NCBI GenBank assembly: GCA_029783825.1
Contig: JAREIK010002672.1
Location: 1 to 64,000 of the forward strand
Source: Sapria himalayana
Taxonomy: Eukaryota; Streptophyta; Magnoliopsida; Malpighiales; Rafflesiaceae
Length of the DNA: 64,000 nucleotides
Direction: 5' to 3'
Under the pieces are notes generated by a model, which saw only the letters and a program-made list of their open reading frames with translations, had not been told where the DNA came from and did no database searches. Made by a program: the position numbers and the translations under genes. How positions within the stretch are numbered: position 1 is the stretch's first letter; each line of letters begins with the position of its first letter. Positions 24,397 to 36,299 of this stretch are shown here, piece after piece.

Positions 24397-25489
24397 GAAT
24401 AATAAGAATAAGAAGATAAGAAGATAAGAAGATAAGAAGAATAAGAAGATAAGAAGAATAAGAAGAATAAGAATAATAAGAAAAATAAGAAGAATAAGAA
24501 GAATAAGAAGAATAAGAAGAATAAGAAGAATAAGAAGAAATAAGAAGAATATGAAGAATAAGAAGAATAAAAAGAATAAGAAGAATAAGAATAATAAGAA
24601 TAAGAAGAATAAGAATAATAAGAATAATAAGAATAATAAGAAGTATATGAAGAATAAGAAGCATAATAACAATACGAAGAATATAAGTAATAAGTAGAAT
24701 AAAAAAAAGTAGAATAATAAAATTAAAAAATAAGAATAATAAAAAGAAAAATAAGAATATATACAATATGTAGAATAATAAGAATAAGAAGGATAAAAAA
24801 GAATTAGAAGATTACGAAGAATAATAATAAATAAGAATAATAACTTGAATAAGATGAATTAGAAGAATAAAAATAATAAGGATAATAAAAGTAATAATTG
24901 TACTAAGAGAAATAAGAAAAATAAGAATAATAGTAAAATATGAAAATTAAGAAGAATATGAAGAATAAAAGGAATGAGAAGAAAAATAAGAAAAAGAAAA
25001 TTAGAAGAATAAGATGAATAAGAATAATAAGAATAATAAGAAGAATAAAAAAAGATGAATACAAATAATAAAATGAATCTGTAAAATAAGAAGAATAAAA
25101 AAAGTAAGTATAATAATAAAATATGAAGAAAGATTTGAATAAAAAATAAGAAGAATTAGAAGAATTCGATTAATAATAAGAATAATAAGAATAAAAAGTA
25201 TAAAGAAGAGTTAATAGAATAAGAATAATTAGAATAGTAAGAAAAATAAGAATAATAACAAGAATAAAAAGAATATCATGAATAATAAGAATAAGATGAA
25301 TAACAAGAATAAAATAAAAAAAAAGATAAGATGAATACGATTAATAAGAAGAATAAAAAGAAATAGAATAATAAGAAGAATACAAAGAATAAGAAGAAAA
25401 AAAAGAATTAAAATAATAAGAAAATTAAGAAGAATAAGTAGAATAAGATTAATAAGAATAAAAATTAAAATAACAAAAAGTACATAATT
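18853..25489 (+). repeat. 6.6 kb AAGAAT-type array between L4 and L5
   Basis: The longest array of the window. The dominant unit on the plus strand is AAGAAT (GAATAA in another phase), strongly degenerate, with AAT, AAC and AAAGAAT variants and pure AAT blocks (for example about 20315-20340, 24368-24395). Essentially no plus-strand pyrimidine tracts occur, so strand asymmetry is extreme. It starts directly behind the A-run of L4 and ends about 15 bases before the 5' hairpin of L5. The many open frames on both strands are repeat translations without coding value. Confidence 0.95.
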
Positions 25490-25505
25490 CCTTCTTCTTT
25501 GAATT

Positions 25506-25530
25506 GCTCTCTCAAGCTCTAGAGAGAGAA
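25506..25530 (+). promoter_or_regulatory. 5' leader hairpin motif of L5
   Basis: CTCTCTC (25507-25513), the loop AAGCTCTA and GAGAGAG (25522-25528) form a perfect 7-bp stem, the strongest version of the motif found in L2, L3 and L13. It sits within the first about 20-40 bases of the element and about 45 nt upstream of ORF1. Confidence 0.6.
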
Positions 25531-25571
25531 ATAGCAATTTTCAGTGAAGAAGTAGCCATTATCAAGCAAAA

Positions 25572-26902
25572 ATGGAGCAAGCGGATTTCTTAATGAATAG
25601 GAAATCATTTTCTCAACATTTTATAAAGACCGTGCTTCATTCTTCATCTTCTTTGGAAGTTTTCGGGAAAAAAAATGGGGAACCCTCGATAGAGTTTTCC
25701 TCGACAGACATGGCTTCCCTCACTGAAGCTCACAAATATACACTGGTGGGAAAATTCTCACACGGGCGTCCTCGCGTTGAAGATATAAGGGCATTCTATG
25801 CTTCCTTGAAGCTCAAAGGCCTGAAAAAAATAGGAGTCTTGGATGCGAAGCACATCCTCGTGCAGCTCTTTACAGAAGAGGACTTCCATAGAATCTAGTT
25901 GAAAGGAGTTTGGTATATCATGGGCTACCCCATGCGAGCTTTCAGATGGACACCCGACTTCTCAACCAAGCAGGAATCCCCATTGGCCCCGGTATGGTTC
26001 CTCCTTCCCATGATCCCCATTCACTTGTTTGATAAATTTGCTCTCTATCACATTGCACAAGCAGTCGGCACCCCTCTTCTTTTTGATGGTGCCACTGCTA
26101 CTTTCTCTCACCCGAGTGTTGCTTGGCTGTGCATAGAAGTCAACTTGTTGAATCATATACCTCAGCAAATTTGGATAGGCTCTAAGAATGGAGATGGTTT
26201 CTGGCAAGATGTAATCCCAGAGTTCCTCCCTCACTATTGCACATACTGTAAGAAGCTTGGACATGGTTGTGATCACTGTATTGTCAAAAAAAAGCATGAA
26301 GAAGATAGGCAGTTACAGACTTTACAGGGAAGGGGAAGGAAATAGTGTAATATAGAATAAAAAACACCAAGGCTCTTGAGCAGAAATTAAACAATGAGGG
26401 AACTAGCCTGGAGCTAACTGAAGATGTCCCCCCTAGAATAGAAGAGAAGGAAGAGGTAGAGGGAGAGGATAAAAATAAAAGTCATTATTTAATTATGAAA
26501 ATTGCAGAAATAAATAAAAGGTTTCGGGGCAGCTGGTTTATTAACAGAATTAGAAGGGAGGAGAGTAGGAAATGGGCAGTGGAAGAAGTTAAGAGCTAGG
26601 ATGAGGAAATAGAGGTGCGAAGTAATATAAACGTATACAAGGGAGAGGAAGAAAATGAATCCATAAAATCCACAAAGGATGATATCGATATACATAGATT
26701 TAAGAATAAAATGGGCAATAGGGAATGGGCCTTGGAAGAAATAAAAATTATGGCCATACAACTAGGAAGGGTGTGGAAAGAAGACAAAACAGAAAATAAT
26801 AGTGCTATAAAAAAGTCAAGAAACAGGAAAAAACACCTAAATAGAACATATGATTCAAAGTGCATCACTAGATCTCAGATTAAAACTAACCATAATGTTT
26901 AA
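25572..26902 (+). pseudogene. ORF1 of L5 (DUF4283-like, CCHC knuckle); few breaks
   Basis: ATG at 25572 (MEQADFLMNRKSF). The N-terminal domain of about 230 residues includes FSHGRPRVEDIRAFYASLKL and PVWFLLPMIPIHLFDKFAL, followed by a C-x2-C-x4-H-x4-C knuckle (CTYCKKLGHGCDHC, about 26240-26280). The C-terminal part is charged and ends near SKCITRSQIK, with a stop at 26900-26902 that overlaps the ORF2 start by 8 nt. A TGG to TAG change at about 25897 and breaks after 26343 interrupt it. The family role is RNA binding in the retrotransposition particle. Confidence 0.85.
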
Positions 26903-29900
26903 ATTCTTTTACTGGAATGTTAGGGGTATTGCAAACCCTTCCACAATAAAAAGAATTAAAAAAATGATAAAATTATATAATTCTTCTCTTATAATGCTTG
27001 CTGAACCTATGGTGAATAAGGTTCAAATAGATCATTACAAAGGAGTCCTGGGCTTTGAGAATGCATTTTCTAATAATAATAGTAAAATTTGGGTATATAT
27101 GGAAAAATAAATTTAATATAAATATATTGGAGGAGACGGGTCAAATAATCAATTTTAGTCTAGATAATGTCCGAGATGAAGTAATCTCGGTAGTCTAAGC
27201 TAAATATACTAAAGAAGGTAGAAAGGAGCTTTGGAATAGTATGGCCAAAATATCAAGTTTGAACAAACCATGGATAATAGGAGGTGAATTTAACATAATA
27301 AGAAAGGCTAGTGAGAAAAAAGGAGGTAATTCCCCCAGCACTAGTGCCATTTCACACTTTAATGAGACTATATCAAAGGCCAGTTTGATGGAAGCTAACT
27401 TTTTAGGCCCACAATATACCTGGTGAAATAACAGGAAAAATAAAGGCACTATATGGGCAAGACTAGATAAAGTTTTATACAATGTGAAATGGTTAGAAAG
27501 TTATGGATCTACGGCTGTGAGACATTTAAATAGAGCATGCTCGGATCACAATCCATTGTTAATTACCTTAGAGCAGACCAAATTCTTGAGTAAACCTTTT
27601 AAATTTCAGAATGCTTTGTGCTTGCATCATACATTCATAAATATGGTTAAAGAGTCTTGGTCTCTGGAAGTCTCAGGTAATCCGGCACAAGTCTGGAATA
27701 TGAAACTAAATAGATTAAAAAAACATCTAAAGATATGGAATAGAGATATATTTGGTAATATAAACAAAAATATAATAGAAGCAGAAAAAAAAGCTGAAAA
27801 ATTAGAAATAGAACATGAAATATTACAAGATAAAGAGAGTAGAGAAGCACTTAGTAAATCCCAAGCTGAACTAAAATTAAAAGTTCTCATGGAGGAAATT
27901 TTTTGGAAACAAAAAGCTAAAATAAAATGGGTAAAAGAAGGAGATAAAAACATAAAATTTTTTCAAAGAGCAGCTAAAATAAAAATACAGAAACAAAGAA
28001 TAAAAGGTATAAAAAATAGTAATAATACCTGGATAGATGATAACACAGAAATTAAAAAGCATTTTGATGAATACTTTGAAAATCAATTTATAGGGGATAC
28101 ATCCTTGAGAGGTGTTGAACTTATACATAAAATAGACTGTAATATTACCAGAGAAGAGAATGATGCCCTTATTAAATTCCCAGATGAAGAAGAGCTTAAA
28201 ATGGTTGTTTTCAGCCTGGACCCAAATAGTGCCCTGGGCCCAAACAGATGGAACAATGAGTTCTACCAAAAATGCTGGATTATCATAAAATCTGATCTTC
28301 TCAATGCCATTTATTGGATTTTTAATGGAGCAGAAATAGGCAAGAAATGGAGTAGCACATATATGGTGCTAATTCCCAAGACAGACAATCCACAAAAGGC
28401 AGATGATTTCAGACCTATAAGTCTATGTAATTCTATTTATAAGATTCTGTCAAAATTATTGCAAAACAGATTAACTTCTGTCCTTCCTAAAATTATTTCG
28501 AAAGAGCAATCAGGCTTCATGAAAAATAGGCTTATAATGGAAAATATTTGCATAGCTAAAGAAATGATTAAAGATATAGGCAAAAAAGTTAGAGGACATA
28601 ATGTATTAATAACATTAGACTTATCTAAAGCTTTCGATAAAGTAGAATGGAATGTCCTGTGTTTCCCCATGAGAAAGATGGGTTTCTCAGAGACTTGGAT
28701 AGACTTGATATACAGATGTATATCAAGCTCATGGATTAAAATTCTAGTAAACGGGGAGCTAGGAAGTGATATTAAGCCGCTTAGAGGACTAAGACAAGGT
28801 GACCCTCTTTCTCCCTCACTCTTTAATATTTATTTAGAGCTCTTTATTGTCAAACTCAAAGACAAAATTTGCACAAGTGAAATAGGCGCCTTCAGCCAAC
28901 CGAAAGGTACTCCCCTGGTGAGTTGTCTTGCATATGCAGATGATGTGGTAATCTTCACTAATGGTAGTGCTAGATCCCTTCAAAACCTGATGAGTTTGGT
29001 GAGAGTAATGGAGGAAGAAATGGGTCAAAAAATAAACAGCAAAAAGTGTCATTTTATGATAGCCAAAAAAGCACCTATGAGTTTAGGACATTGAGTACAG
29101 AGTATAACAGGTTTCTCGCAGAAAAAAGGAGCAATTCAATATATGGGATGCCCTTTATATGTAGGAAAAGTTAAGTCAGAATACTTTGAATTCTTACTCG
29201 AAAAAATCAAAAATAGAATTACAAGATGGAAAGTTGAAATGCTATCTATGAGCGGCAGGATAACCTTAATCACACATGTACTTCAAAGCATAGTCATGCA
29301 AAACCTAATGATCACTCAATTACCAGCCCTTGATAAAAAAAGAATTGAAAAAGAAATGGCTTGCTTTCTGTGGGGGACATATAAAGGTAAAAGTAAGCTT
29401 CACTGGAAAAAATGGAAAGATCTCTATTTTCCAAAACAGGAAGCAGGGCTGGTTTTATAGATTTGAATGATCTCGCTAAAGCTTGAGCTTGTAAAAGATG
29501 GTGGAGCCTTAAAGAAAATAATAGTTTATGGGCAGAATTTATAAGGGCCAAATATTGCAAAGATGGGGATACGAACACAGAAATAAAAAAGAGTAGAGCA
29601 TCACAAGTGTGGATGCAAATGCTTAAACAAAGGGAGATAGTAGATAAATATTCTAAACTCACTAAAAGTGGCTGGAAATGGACATTGAGTGCAGATGGAA
29701 AATTCTCTATCAAAACCATCAAAGATAAAGTGAGAAGTAGAAAGGAAGAGCTTTCACTATTTAAATGGACCTGGAATAATGATAACTCTCAAAAAATTAA
29801 AACTAACACATGGAAAGTTCTCTCTAATATTATTCCAATAGATGTAAATATATAAAAGAAAGGTATTAAACTTCCCTCTAGGTGTGAATGCTGTTTTCAA

Positions 29901-30802
29901 GAAAATGAATCGATAGATCATTTATTTTCACAATGAAAGATAGCTTTAGAAATTTGGAAAAGGTTAGAATTAGAAATGGGTATAAAGCACGAATGCATCC
30001 CTCTTAGAAATAGACTTCAAAAATGGTATATAGCGTACACGAGAAACTCATTACAAAAATGGGTTAAAAATAATATACCTCATAATGCTATTTGGTGTAT
30101 ATGGAAGGCCAAGAATAATAGTAGATATGAAGGTAAGAGAATGTCGGTGGAAGACATCTGGAAAGCTATAAAGAGAGAATTAATAAGTACTTCAGAAGCT
30201 TGCCCGATAACAGTCCAGACTAATTTTCTAAATAATGATATTTTAAATTTTTGGAATCTTACGGTTACTAAGAAAAGATCACAAAAAATTATAGGAGTTA
30301 AGTTGGAAAACCCACCATTAGATAGGCTCTCCTTAAATACCGATGGTAGTTTTGAAAAAAATATAGGCTTGTAGGAGGAGGAGTGATTAGAAATTCTAGA
30401 TGTCACCTCATTTTAGCCTTTTCAAGGAGTTACAAAGCCTCTTCTGCACTTCATGCAGAAATCTTAGCATTAAGAGATGGTTTGAGGGCCTGTCTCTCTA
30501 GAGGACTAAGAAATATAGACATTCAGTCGGACTCTAAAACTGTTGTAGATATGATAAATAAAAAAATGAATTTATGGAAATTCGAAGATGAATTAGAAGA
30601 GATCGGCCATCTAGCATTATCGTTAAATGCTTTTATCAAACATATATACAGGGAAGCAAATGCTTTACCTGATAAACTGGCTAAAGAAGGGAAAAATAAT
30701 AAACATGGAGAATATATAAAGGATTCGATCCCTGATAGATACAAGGGTATAATAAGAATGGATAAGATGGAATATCCATATATTCGAACAATTAAAGTAT
30801 AG
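26895..30802 (+). pseudogene. ORF2 of L5: endonuclease, RT, zf-RVT, RNase H
   Basis: Starts MFKFFYWNVRGI, an APE-type endonuclease opening. Later endonuclease motifs are AEPM (about 27003), IIGGEFNIIR (about 27277) and SDHNPLL (about 27541). An uninterrupted 536-codon stretch (27484-29094) covers the linker and RT: FRPISLCNSIYKIL (28411), LDLSKAFDKVEW, LRQGDPLSPSLFNIYLE and YADD (28933-28944). The zf-RVT region (RCECCFQENESIDHLFS) is at about 29880 and RNase H at about 30320-30700 (NTDGSF, ALHAEI, IQSDS), ending in YPYIRTIKV. Damage: a frameshift near 27105, a stop near 27197, TGA in TWCNN near 27424, R to TGA at 29092, and breaks at 29458 and 30374. Confidence 0.88.
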
Positions 30803-31692
30803 CCTTAACCTGGATATCCACCATGGTCCTGTGGGGTGGACTAAAGGGTTTAGATATATGTGGCTATAAGTATTGTACTAGTGTGTGTTTTGTAGTCTGA
30901 CAGATCCAGGTACAACAAGAAAAAAGCAACAGTAGTAATGGACTTGGAAGAAGGAATGTCCATAAGTGGATTGCGCGAATAAAACTATGTTTTTCTTGTT
31001 TTTTCTTTGTTTTTCTCTTTGTTAAACAGACGCAAGGTGGAAGAAGGCAATAATAGAGCTGATAAAAAAATGGCTGCTGGATGTTTATACTTCTGTTTGT
31101 TTGTTTTTGTGTGTGTTTTCTGTTTGAAAGGTTTTGAACGTGTCTGTTAAAAAAAAATCTATCCTCTAAAGGAGAACACAATAAGGAAAGGCTGATAGAG
31201 TATGTAAGCTGGAAAAAAGGAGAAAGCAATGAGACACTCATGCGATCAAAATGCTTTATTCAAGAGGGTAAGAAATAACCTGGAAACTGTAGAATTATCT
31301 TTTTTGGCAGATTTAAAGTCTGGAAATACCTAAAGACCAGAATTGCTGAAGCTCTCTGTTGAGTATGTAAAAAGGATCTGCATGTCCTGTATAAGTATGT
31401 ATTATAGCTGGGTTATAGAGCTTTCTTGGGCTAGTGAATTAAAGCTGCAAAGATGGACAGCATATATGATTTGAAAAGATATCCTTCCAGTCTCAAATTG
31501 AAGCTTAAAAGTTTATACTTTAAGCATACATGACACGAATGGCTACATCCAGAATAGAAGACAGGATGATACAACCACTGGAATAACTCCATGCAAACAG
31601 CAATCTCCAGCAAATTTAATAAAGAGCAAATACCAAAAATGCATTGAAAGCTTATTTTAATTATGCTTTATTTTGTTTGTAGATTAAAGGAT
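30803..31692 (+). other. 3' UTR of L5
   Basis: About 0.9 kb without a plausible gene. It begins with a G-rich CCTGTGGGGTGGACT stretch just behind the ORF2 stop, comparable to GGTCCTAAGGGGGGGACT behind ORF2 of L4, and leads into the conserved 3' block. Confidence 0.65.
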
Positions 31693-31793
31693 GGGTGTAA
31701 AAGGGGAAAGGGTAGAGTATAGTTTGTAAAAATTGTATTCCTCCGCCAAAAGAGAGGGCTCTCATTATAATAAAAGAAATTTTCTAAAAAAAA

Positions 31794-33562
31794 GAAAAAA
31801 AAATCTAAAATAACAAAAATATCAAAAATAAGAATATTAAGAAGAAAGAAGAATACAATGAATTAGAAGAATAAATAGAATGAGTTGATTAAAAAGAATA
31901 AGAATGATAAAAAGAAATAAATGAATAAAAAGAATAATAAGATTTATTAGTATAATAAAAATAAGAAGATTAAGAAGAATACAAAGGATAAAAAGATTAA
32001 GAAGAATAAGAATAATAAGAAGAACAAGAATAATAAGAAAAATAAAAGAATAAGAAGAATAAGAAGAATAAGTATAATTATAAAAATAAGAAGAATAAGT
32101 ATAATTATAAAAATAAGAAGAAAATGAAAATAAAGTAAAAGAAGAAGAATTGGTAGAATAACAAGAATAAGTAGATTAAGAATAAGAACAATAAGAAGAA
32201 TAAGAAGAATAAAAAAAATAATAAGAATAAGAAGAATAAGAAGAATAAAAAAAATAATAAGAATAAGAAGAATATGAATAATAATAATAATAATAATAAG
32301 TATAAGAAGAATAAGAGGAATAAGAAGAATAAAAAAAATAATAAGAATACGAAGAATATGAATAATAATAATAATAAGTATAAGAAGAATAAGAGGAATA
32401 AGAAGAATAAGAAGAATAAGAGGAATAAGAAGAATAAGAAGAATAAGAAAAATAAGTAGAATAAGAAAAATAATAATAAGAATAATAATAAGAATAATAA
32501 TAAGAATAATAATAATATGATTAAGAATAATAAGAAGAGTAATAAAAAAAGAAGAATAAGATGATTAAGAAGAATAAGAAAAATAAAAAAAAATAAGAAG
32601 AGTAAGAATAATAAAAAGAGTAAGAATAATAATAATAAGATGAATAAGAATAATAAGAAAAATAAGAAGAATAAGAAGAATAAAAAGAATAAAAAGTATA
32701 AGAAGAAAAAATGAATAATAAGAATAATAATAATAATAATAATGATATAAATAATATGAAGAAAAAGAAGAATAAGGAGAATAGGATGAATTAGAAGAAT
32801 AGAAGGAAGAAGAAGAATAAGAATAAGAATAAGAATAAGAAGAATAAGAATAAGAAGAATAAGAATAATAAGACGAATAAGAATAATAAGAAGAATAAGA
32901 ATAATTATAAAAAAATAATAAATAGAATAATAAAAATATGAAAAATAAGAAGAATAATAAGAATAGAATAATTGAAAGAATCAAAATAATATGAATAATT
33001 AAAAGAATAAGAAAAATTTGAAGATTTAGAAGAACAAAATTGAATGGAAGAATAGGAAGAATATGAAATAATATAAGAATAAGAAGAATACGAAGAATAA
33101 GTAGATTTAGAATAATATGAAATTTATCAAGAAAAAAAAGAATACGAAGGATAAGAAGAATAAGAAGAATAAGAAGAATGAGAAGAATAAGTAGGATAAG
33201 AAGAATAAGAAGAATAATAAAAATAAGAAGAATATGAAGAATAAAAAGTATAAGAAAAATAAGAAAATAAGAAAAATAAAAAAAATAAGAAAAATAAGAA
33301 AAATAATAAAAAATAAGAAAAATAAGAAAAATTAGATGAATAAGAAGAATAAGACAAATAAGAAAAATAAGAACAATAAGAAGAACATAAACAATAAGAT
33401 GAAAAATAAGAATAAAAAAATAAGAAGAATAAGAAAATTAAGAAGAATAATAAGAACATGAAGAGTAAGAAGAATAATAAGAATTAGAAGATTAAGAAGA
33501 ATAAAAAGAATAAAAAGACTAATAACAATAAGAAGTATAAGAAGTTTAAGAAGAGAAAAAAA
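31794..33562 (+). repeat. AAGAAT-type array between L5 and L6
   Basis: About 1.8 kb of the degenerate hexamer with short ordered sub-repeats, for example two near-identical copies of an approximately 80-bp segment around 32220-32340 and 32340-32410 (AATAAT block plus TATAAGAAGAATAAGAGG). Purine strand on plus. Confidence 0.93.
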
Positions 33563-33972
33563 AAGAAAAGGGTAGGAGTAGAACATTACATTGGCACTTT
33601 AGCATGTTTTATTTGCATATTAGTTGCTGAAAAGAAAACAAAGTGGTTGATGAAGTATATTTGCGGAGGTAGCCATAGAGTGATGAGAAGATAACAGAAG
33701 AGGTCACGGAGTAGCAGGAAGAAAACTAAAGATGGGGAAAGCCTTTAGCTCCATAACACAACCATTACAACAAAAAGATTACACGGATATCTGACTCATG
33801 TAAAATGTTTTATTAGTAAAATTCATGGGTAACTTAGGTAGATTGTATAGAGGTCTCTTGAGGTTGATAAAGGGTGTACGGGGATACGGGTAGCAAGCAA
33901 GTAGGTTGTAAAAATGGTATTCCTCCGCCAAAAGAAAGGGTTTATTATTAATAAAACAAAACCATAAAAAAC
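33563..33972 (+). mobile_element. LINE copy L6, 3' end only
   Basis: About 0.4 kb of unique sequence between two arrays, ending in the family 3' block (33872-33972) and a short A-run. The GGGTGTA start of the block is retained, though the following A-rich part is diverged. No coding sequence remains, so this is an extreme 5' truncation. The exact 5' boundary is uncertain because the first bases are purine-rich like the array. Confidence 0.75.
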
Positions 33973-34238
33973 TATAAGAAGTTTAAGAAGAAAATGAATA
34001 ATAAGTAGAATAAGAAGAATAAGAATAAAAAGAATAATAATAACAATAACAAATTAAGAAGTTTTTGAAGAATAAGAAGAATAAGAAGAATATGAAGAAT
34101 AAGAAGAATAAGAAGAATAATAAAAATAAGAAGAATAATAAAAATAATAAGAATAATAAGAATAAGAAGAATAATAAGAATAAGAAGAATAAGAAGAAGA
34201 ATAAGAATAAGAATAAGAAGAATAAGAATAATTAAGAA
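33973..34238 (+). repeat. Short AAGAAT-type array between L6 and L7
   Basis: About 0.27 kb of AAGAAT-type units (AAGAATAATAAG and AAGAAG variants) between the A-run of L6 and the unique body of L7. Confidence 0.9.
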
Positions 34239-35123
34239 GTTTAAAGTCATCATTGACAAAGAAGGAAATCCTCGGTTCTGTGGGGAATCCAAAAGGGTAA
34301 TAAGGTATATGGTTTATGGTCTATATATGCTGGATTTTAACTTCTCTGTGCAGTTATGTATTGCTTAAATAAGAGCTCGAGCTGATGGTAGAGTGAAGCA
34401 CTAATTATCTCTGTTATGGTTTATATATGTTGTATCTTAGTTTGTCTATGCAGTTGTTGCCAAGGGTATAACTCTAAGCGAAGAGAAGACAGAAAGAAAA
34501 TGGATAATGCCTCCTATTTGTGCACGCTAGCTTTTGCGGGAGTGGGTAAGGATTCTGTATGGTAATAAGTGTCTCGCCTGTAATGAGTAGCCTAAGGTAA
34601 TGGTTCATGTCTACACGGTAAGGAGTTTAGTTTTACGGAAGTCTGTAATGAATTTAATCTTGTGGGAGTCTGTATGGTAATGCATCTATAAGCATGGTCT
34701 GTATACTCGTCTGTCTAAGCTCAGAAAGAAAGGGGAAAGAGAACAGGAGCAAGCCAAAACTCGTATCATGGCAAGAATTATCACATAAGTAAAGCGAGCA
34801 GGGAATTCGAATGGTCAGAAGCACGACCAAAGCGATTGAAGAGTATGGAATAAGGCTGGATTTTAAGAAGCCCACGGAAGAGTATCTAAAACTAGGGTAA
34901 AGCCCAAACAAAAGTCCAAAGCTCCAAGGTAGAATCTTTAGTAGGAATTAGGGCCTATGTCCAATATTTAATCAAGCCTAGTTTTAATTTGAATTATCCT
35001 ATTATATGGCTTAAGGTGTTAGATGGGTGTAAAAGGGTTAAGGGTAGAAGTAGTTTGTAAAAATGGTATTCCTCCGCCAAAAGAGAGGGTGATAATAATA
35101 ATAAAAACAACCTTTAAAAAAAA
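34239..35123 (+). mobile_element. LINE copy L7, 3' UTR only
   Basis: About 0.9 kb of non-coding sequence ending in the conserved 3' block (35025-35123), which is a near-consensus version including CCTCCGCCAAAAGAGAGG and an A-run at 35116-35123. No ORF2 residues are detectable, so the truncation lies within the 3' UTR. Confidence 0.75.
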
Positions 35124-35222
35124 GAATAACAAGAATACAAAGAATAAGAACGATAAGATGAATAATAAGAATAAGAAGGAATAGTAGAATCAGAATAATT
35201 CGAAGAATAACTAGAATAAGCA
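35124..35222 (+). repeat. Very short AAGAAT-type array between L7 and L8
   Basis: Only about 100 bp of hexamer-like units (GAATAACAAGAATAC and variants) separate the A-run of L7 from the ORF2 fragment of L8. It is the shortest spacer in the plus-strand block. Confidence 0.85.
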
Positions 35223-36240
35223 TCGTCCCAGTAGATGAAAACATTCAGAGAAAAAGGTATAAAATTAGCATCTAGATGTGAATGTTGCTATCAAGAGATA
35301 GAAAACGTGGATCATCTGTTTTCTAAGGGCAAGATTGCAAAAAAGTATGGAACATATTAGAAACTGAAGCAGAAATTGGAAAAAGTACATAGAGTTTTAG
35401 AAAGAGATTAGAATTCTGGTCAAAAAAGCAAACAAAGAATAAAATTTTAAAATGGTTAAGGAATTATATCCCGCACATAGCTGTCTGGTGCATATGGAAA
35501 GCGAGGAACAAAAGTAGATTTGATAAGGTTAAAATGAACGATATGGCTATTTTAGAAGAGATCAAAAATGAAATTGCGTTTATTTCTGCCTGCAATCTGA
35601 TTAAACTGAGAAGTATGGTAATAGATAAAGAAAAAAGGAATGTAAGGAACTTAAATATAGCAGCAAGGCAAGTTTCAATTATTAAGATAGTCAGCTAGAA
35701 TAAACCAATACAGGAAGGTTTAGTGCTAAATACAGATGGCAACTTTAAGAGGGAAATGAGAGAAAAAGGTGGAGGAGCCATAAGAAATGAGGAGGGTCAA
35801 GTATTGAAAGCTTTTTCATCAAGAAATATAGCTTCCTCGGTGCTTCATGCAAAGATTTTGGCCCTGCAAAAGGGCCTAAAAATTTGCAAAGAAAATAATT
35901 ATCTATATATACAACCACAAGTTGACTCGGAATTTTTAGTACAACTAATTCAAAATAAGACATATTTATGGGAATACGAAGATGACATTGATTATATTAA
36001 AAAAGTTTTAAAAGAATTAAAAGGTGAAATAAAGCACATTTATAGAGATGCTAATAATTTGGTGGATAAACTAGCCGGAGAAGGAATGAGAATTGGCCTC
36101 CAAGAATTTGAGGGAGATAGTATACCTGAAAGGTTTAAAGGATAAATAGAATTAGATAAAATTGGCTTCCCATATATTAGGACTCAAAAAAAATAAAACA
36201 AAATTATTCTAATAATATATAGCCTAGGAGGAACATGAAC
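35223..36240 (+). mobile_element. LINE copy L8, ORF2 3' part, fused to L9
   Basis: Begins inside ORF2 just before the zinc-binding stretch and reaches the ORF2 stop at 36194-36196. No conserved 3' block and no array follow. Within about 120 bases a second, different ORF2 end (L9) begins. This is the only place in the plus block where two LINE bodies meet without an array, which suggests recombination between copies. Confidence 0.7.
35235..36196 (+). pseudogene. ORF2 C-terminal part of L8 (zf-RVT and RNase H)
   Basis: LASRCECCYQEIENVDHLFS (about 35263-35320) marks the zinc-binding region. RNase H is well kept from about 35723: LNTDGNFKREM (first Asp), SVLHAKILALQKGLK (the expected Glu is Lys), QPQVDSEFLVQLI (Asp), then HIYRDANNLVDKLAGEG. 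A stop after RFKG at 36143 precedes the regular ending FPYIRTQKK. Changes in catalytic residues and upstream stops rule out activity. Confidence 0.8.
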
Positions 36241-36299
36241 AATTTAACAAATTAGTAATAAAGAGGAAGTTCTAATAGAAAGAATTAATATGTATTTAG

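Larger units (their letters stand above)
25490..31793 (+). mobile_element. LINE copy L5, full length, least damaged complete copy
   Basis: Leader with hairpin (25506-25530), ORF1 (25572-26902), ORF2 (26895-30802), a 3' UTR of about 0.9 kb, the conserved 3' block (31693-31793) and an A-run at 31786-31793. Length is about 6.3 kb. Both flanks are AAGAAT arrays. It contains the longest intact RT-containing frame of the window and serves here as the reference for the family. Stops in ORF1 and frameshifts in the endonuclease make it inactive. Confidence 0.9.

Noticed and set aside
18853..25489. Telomeric or interstitial telomere repeat.
   Set aside because: The unit is AAGAAT-like with no G-run; no TTTAGGG or variant array was seen anywhere in the window.
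19120..25537. Long minus-strand frames rich in Leu, Ile, Phe, Ser and Tyr that look like membrane proteins, and plus-strand Lys/Asn-rich frames.
   Set aside because: They are translations of the AAGAAT/TTCTTA hexamer. No start context, domain or composition change marks a gene, and similar frames appear in every array.
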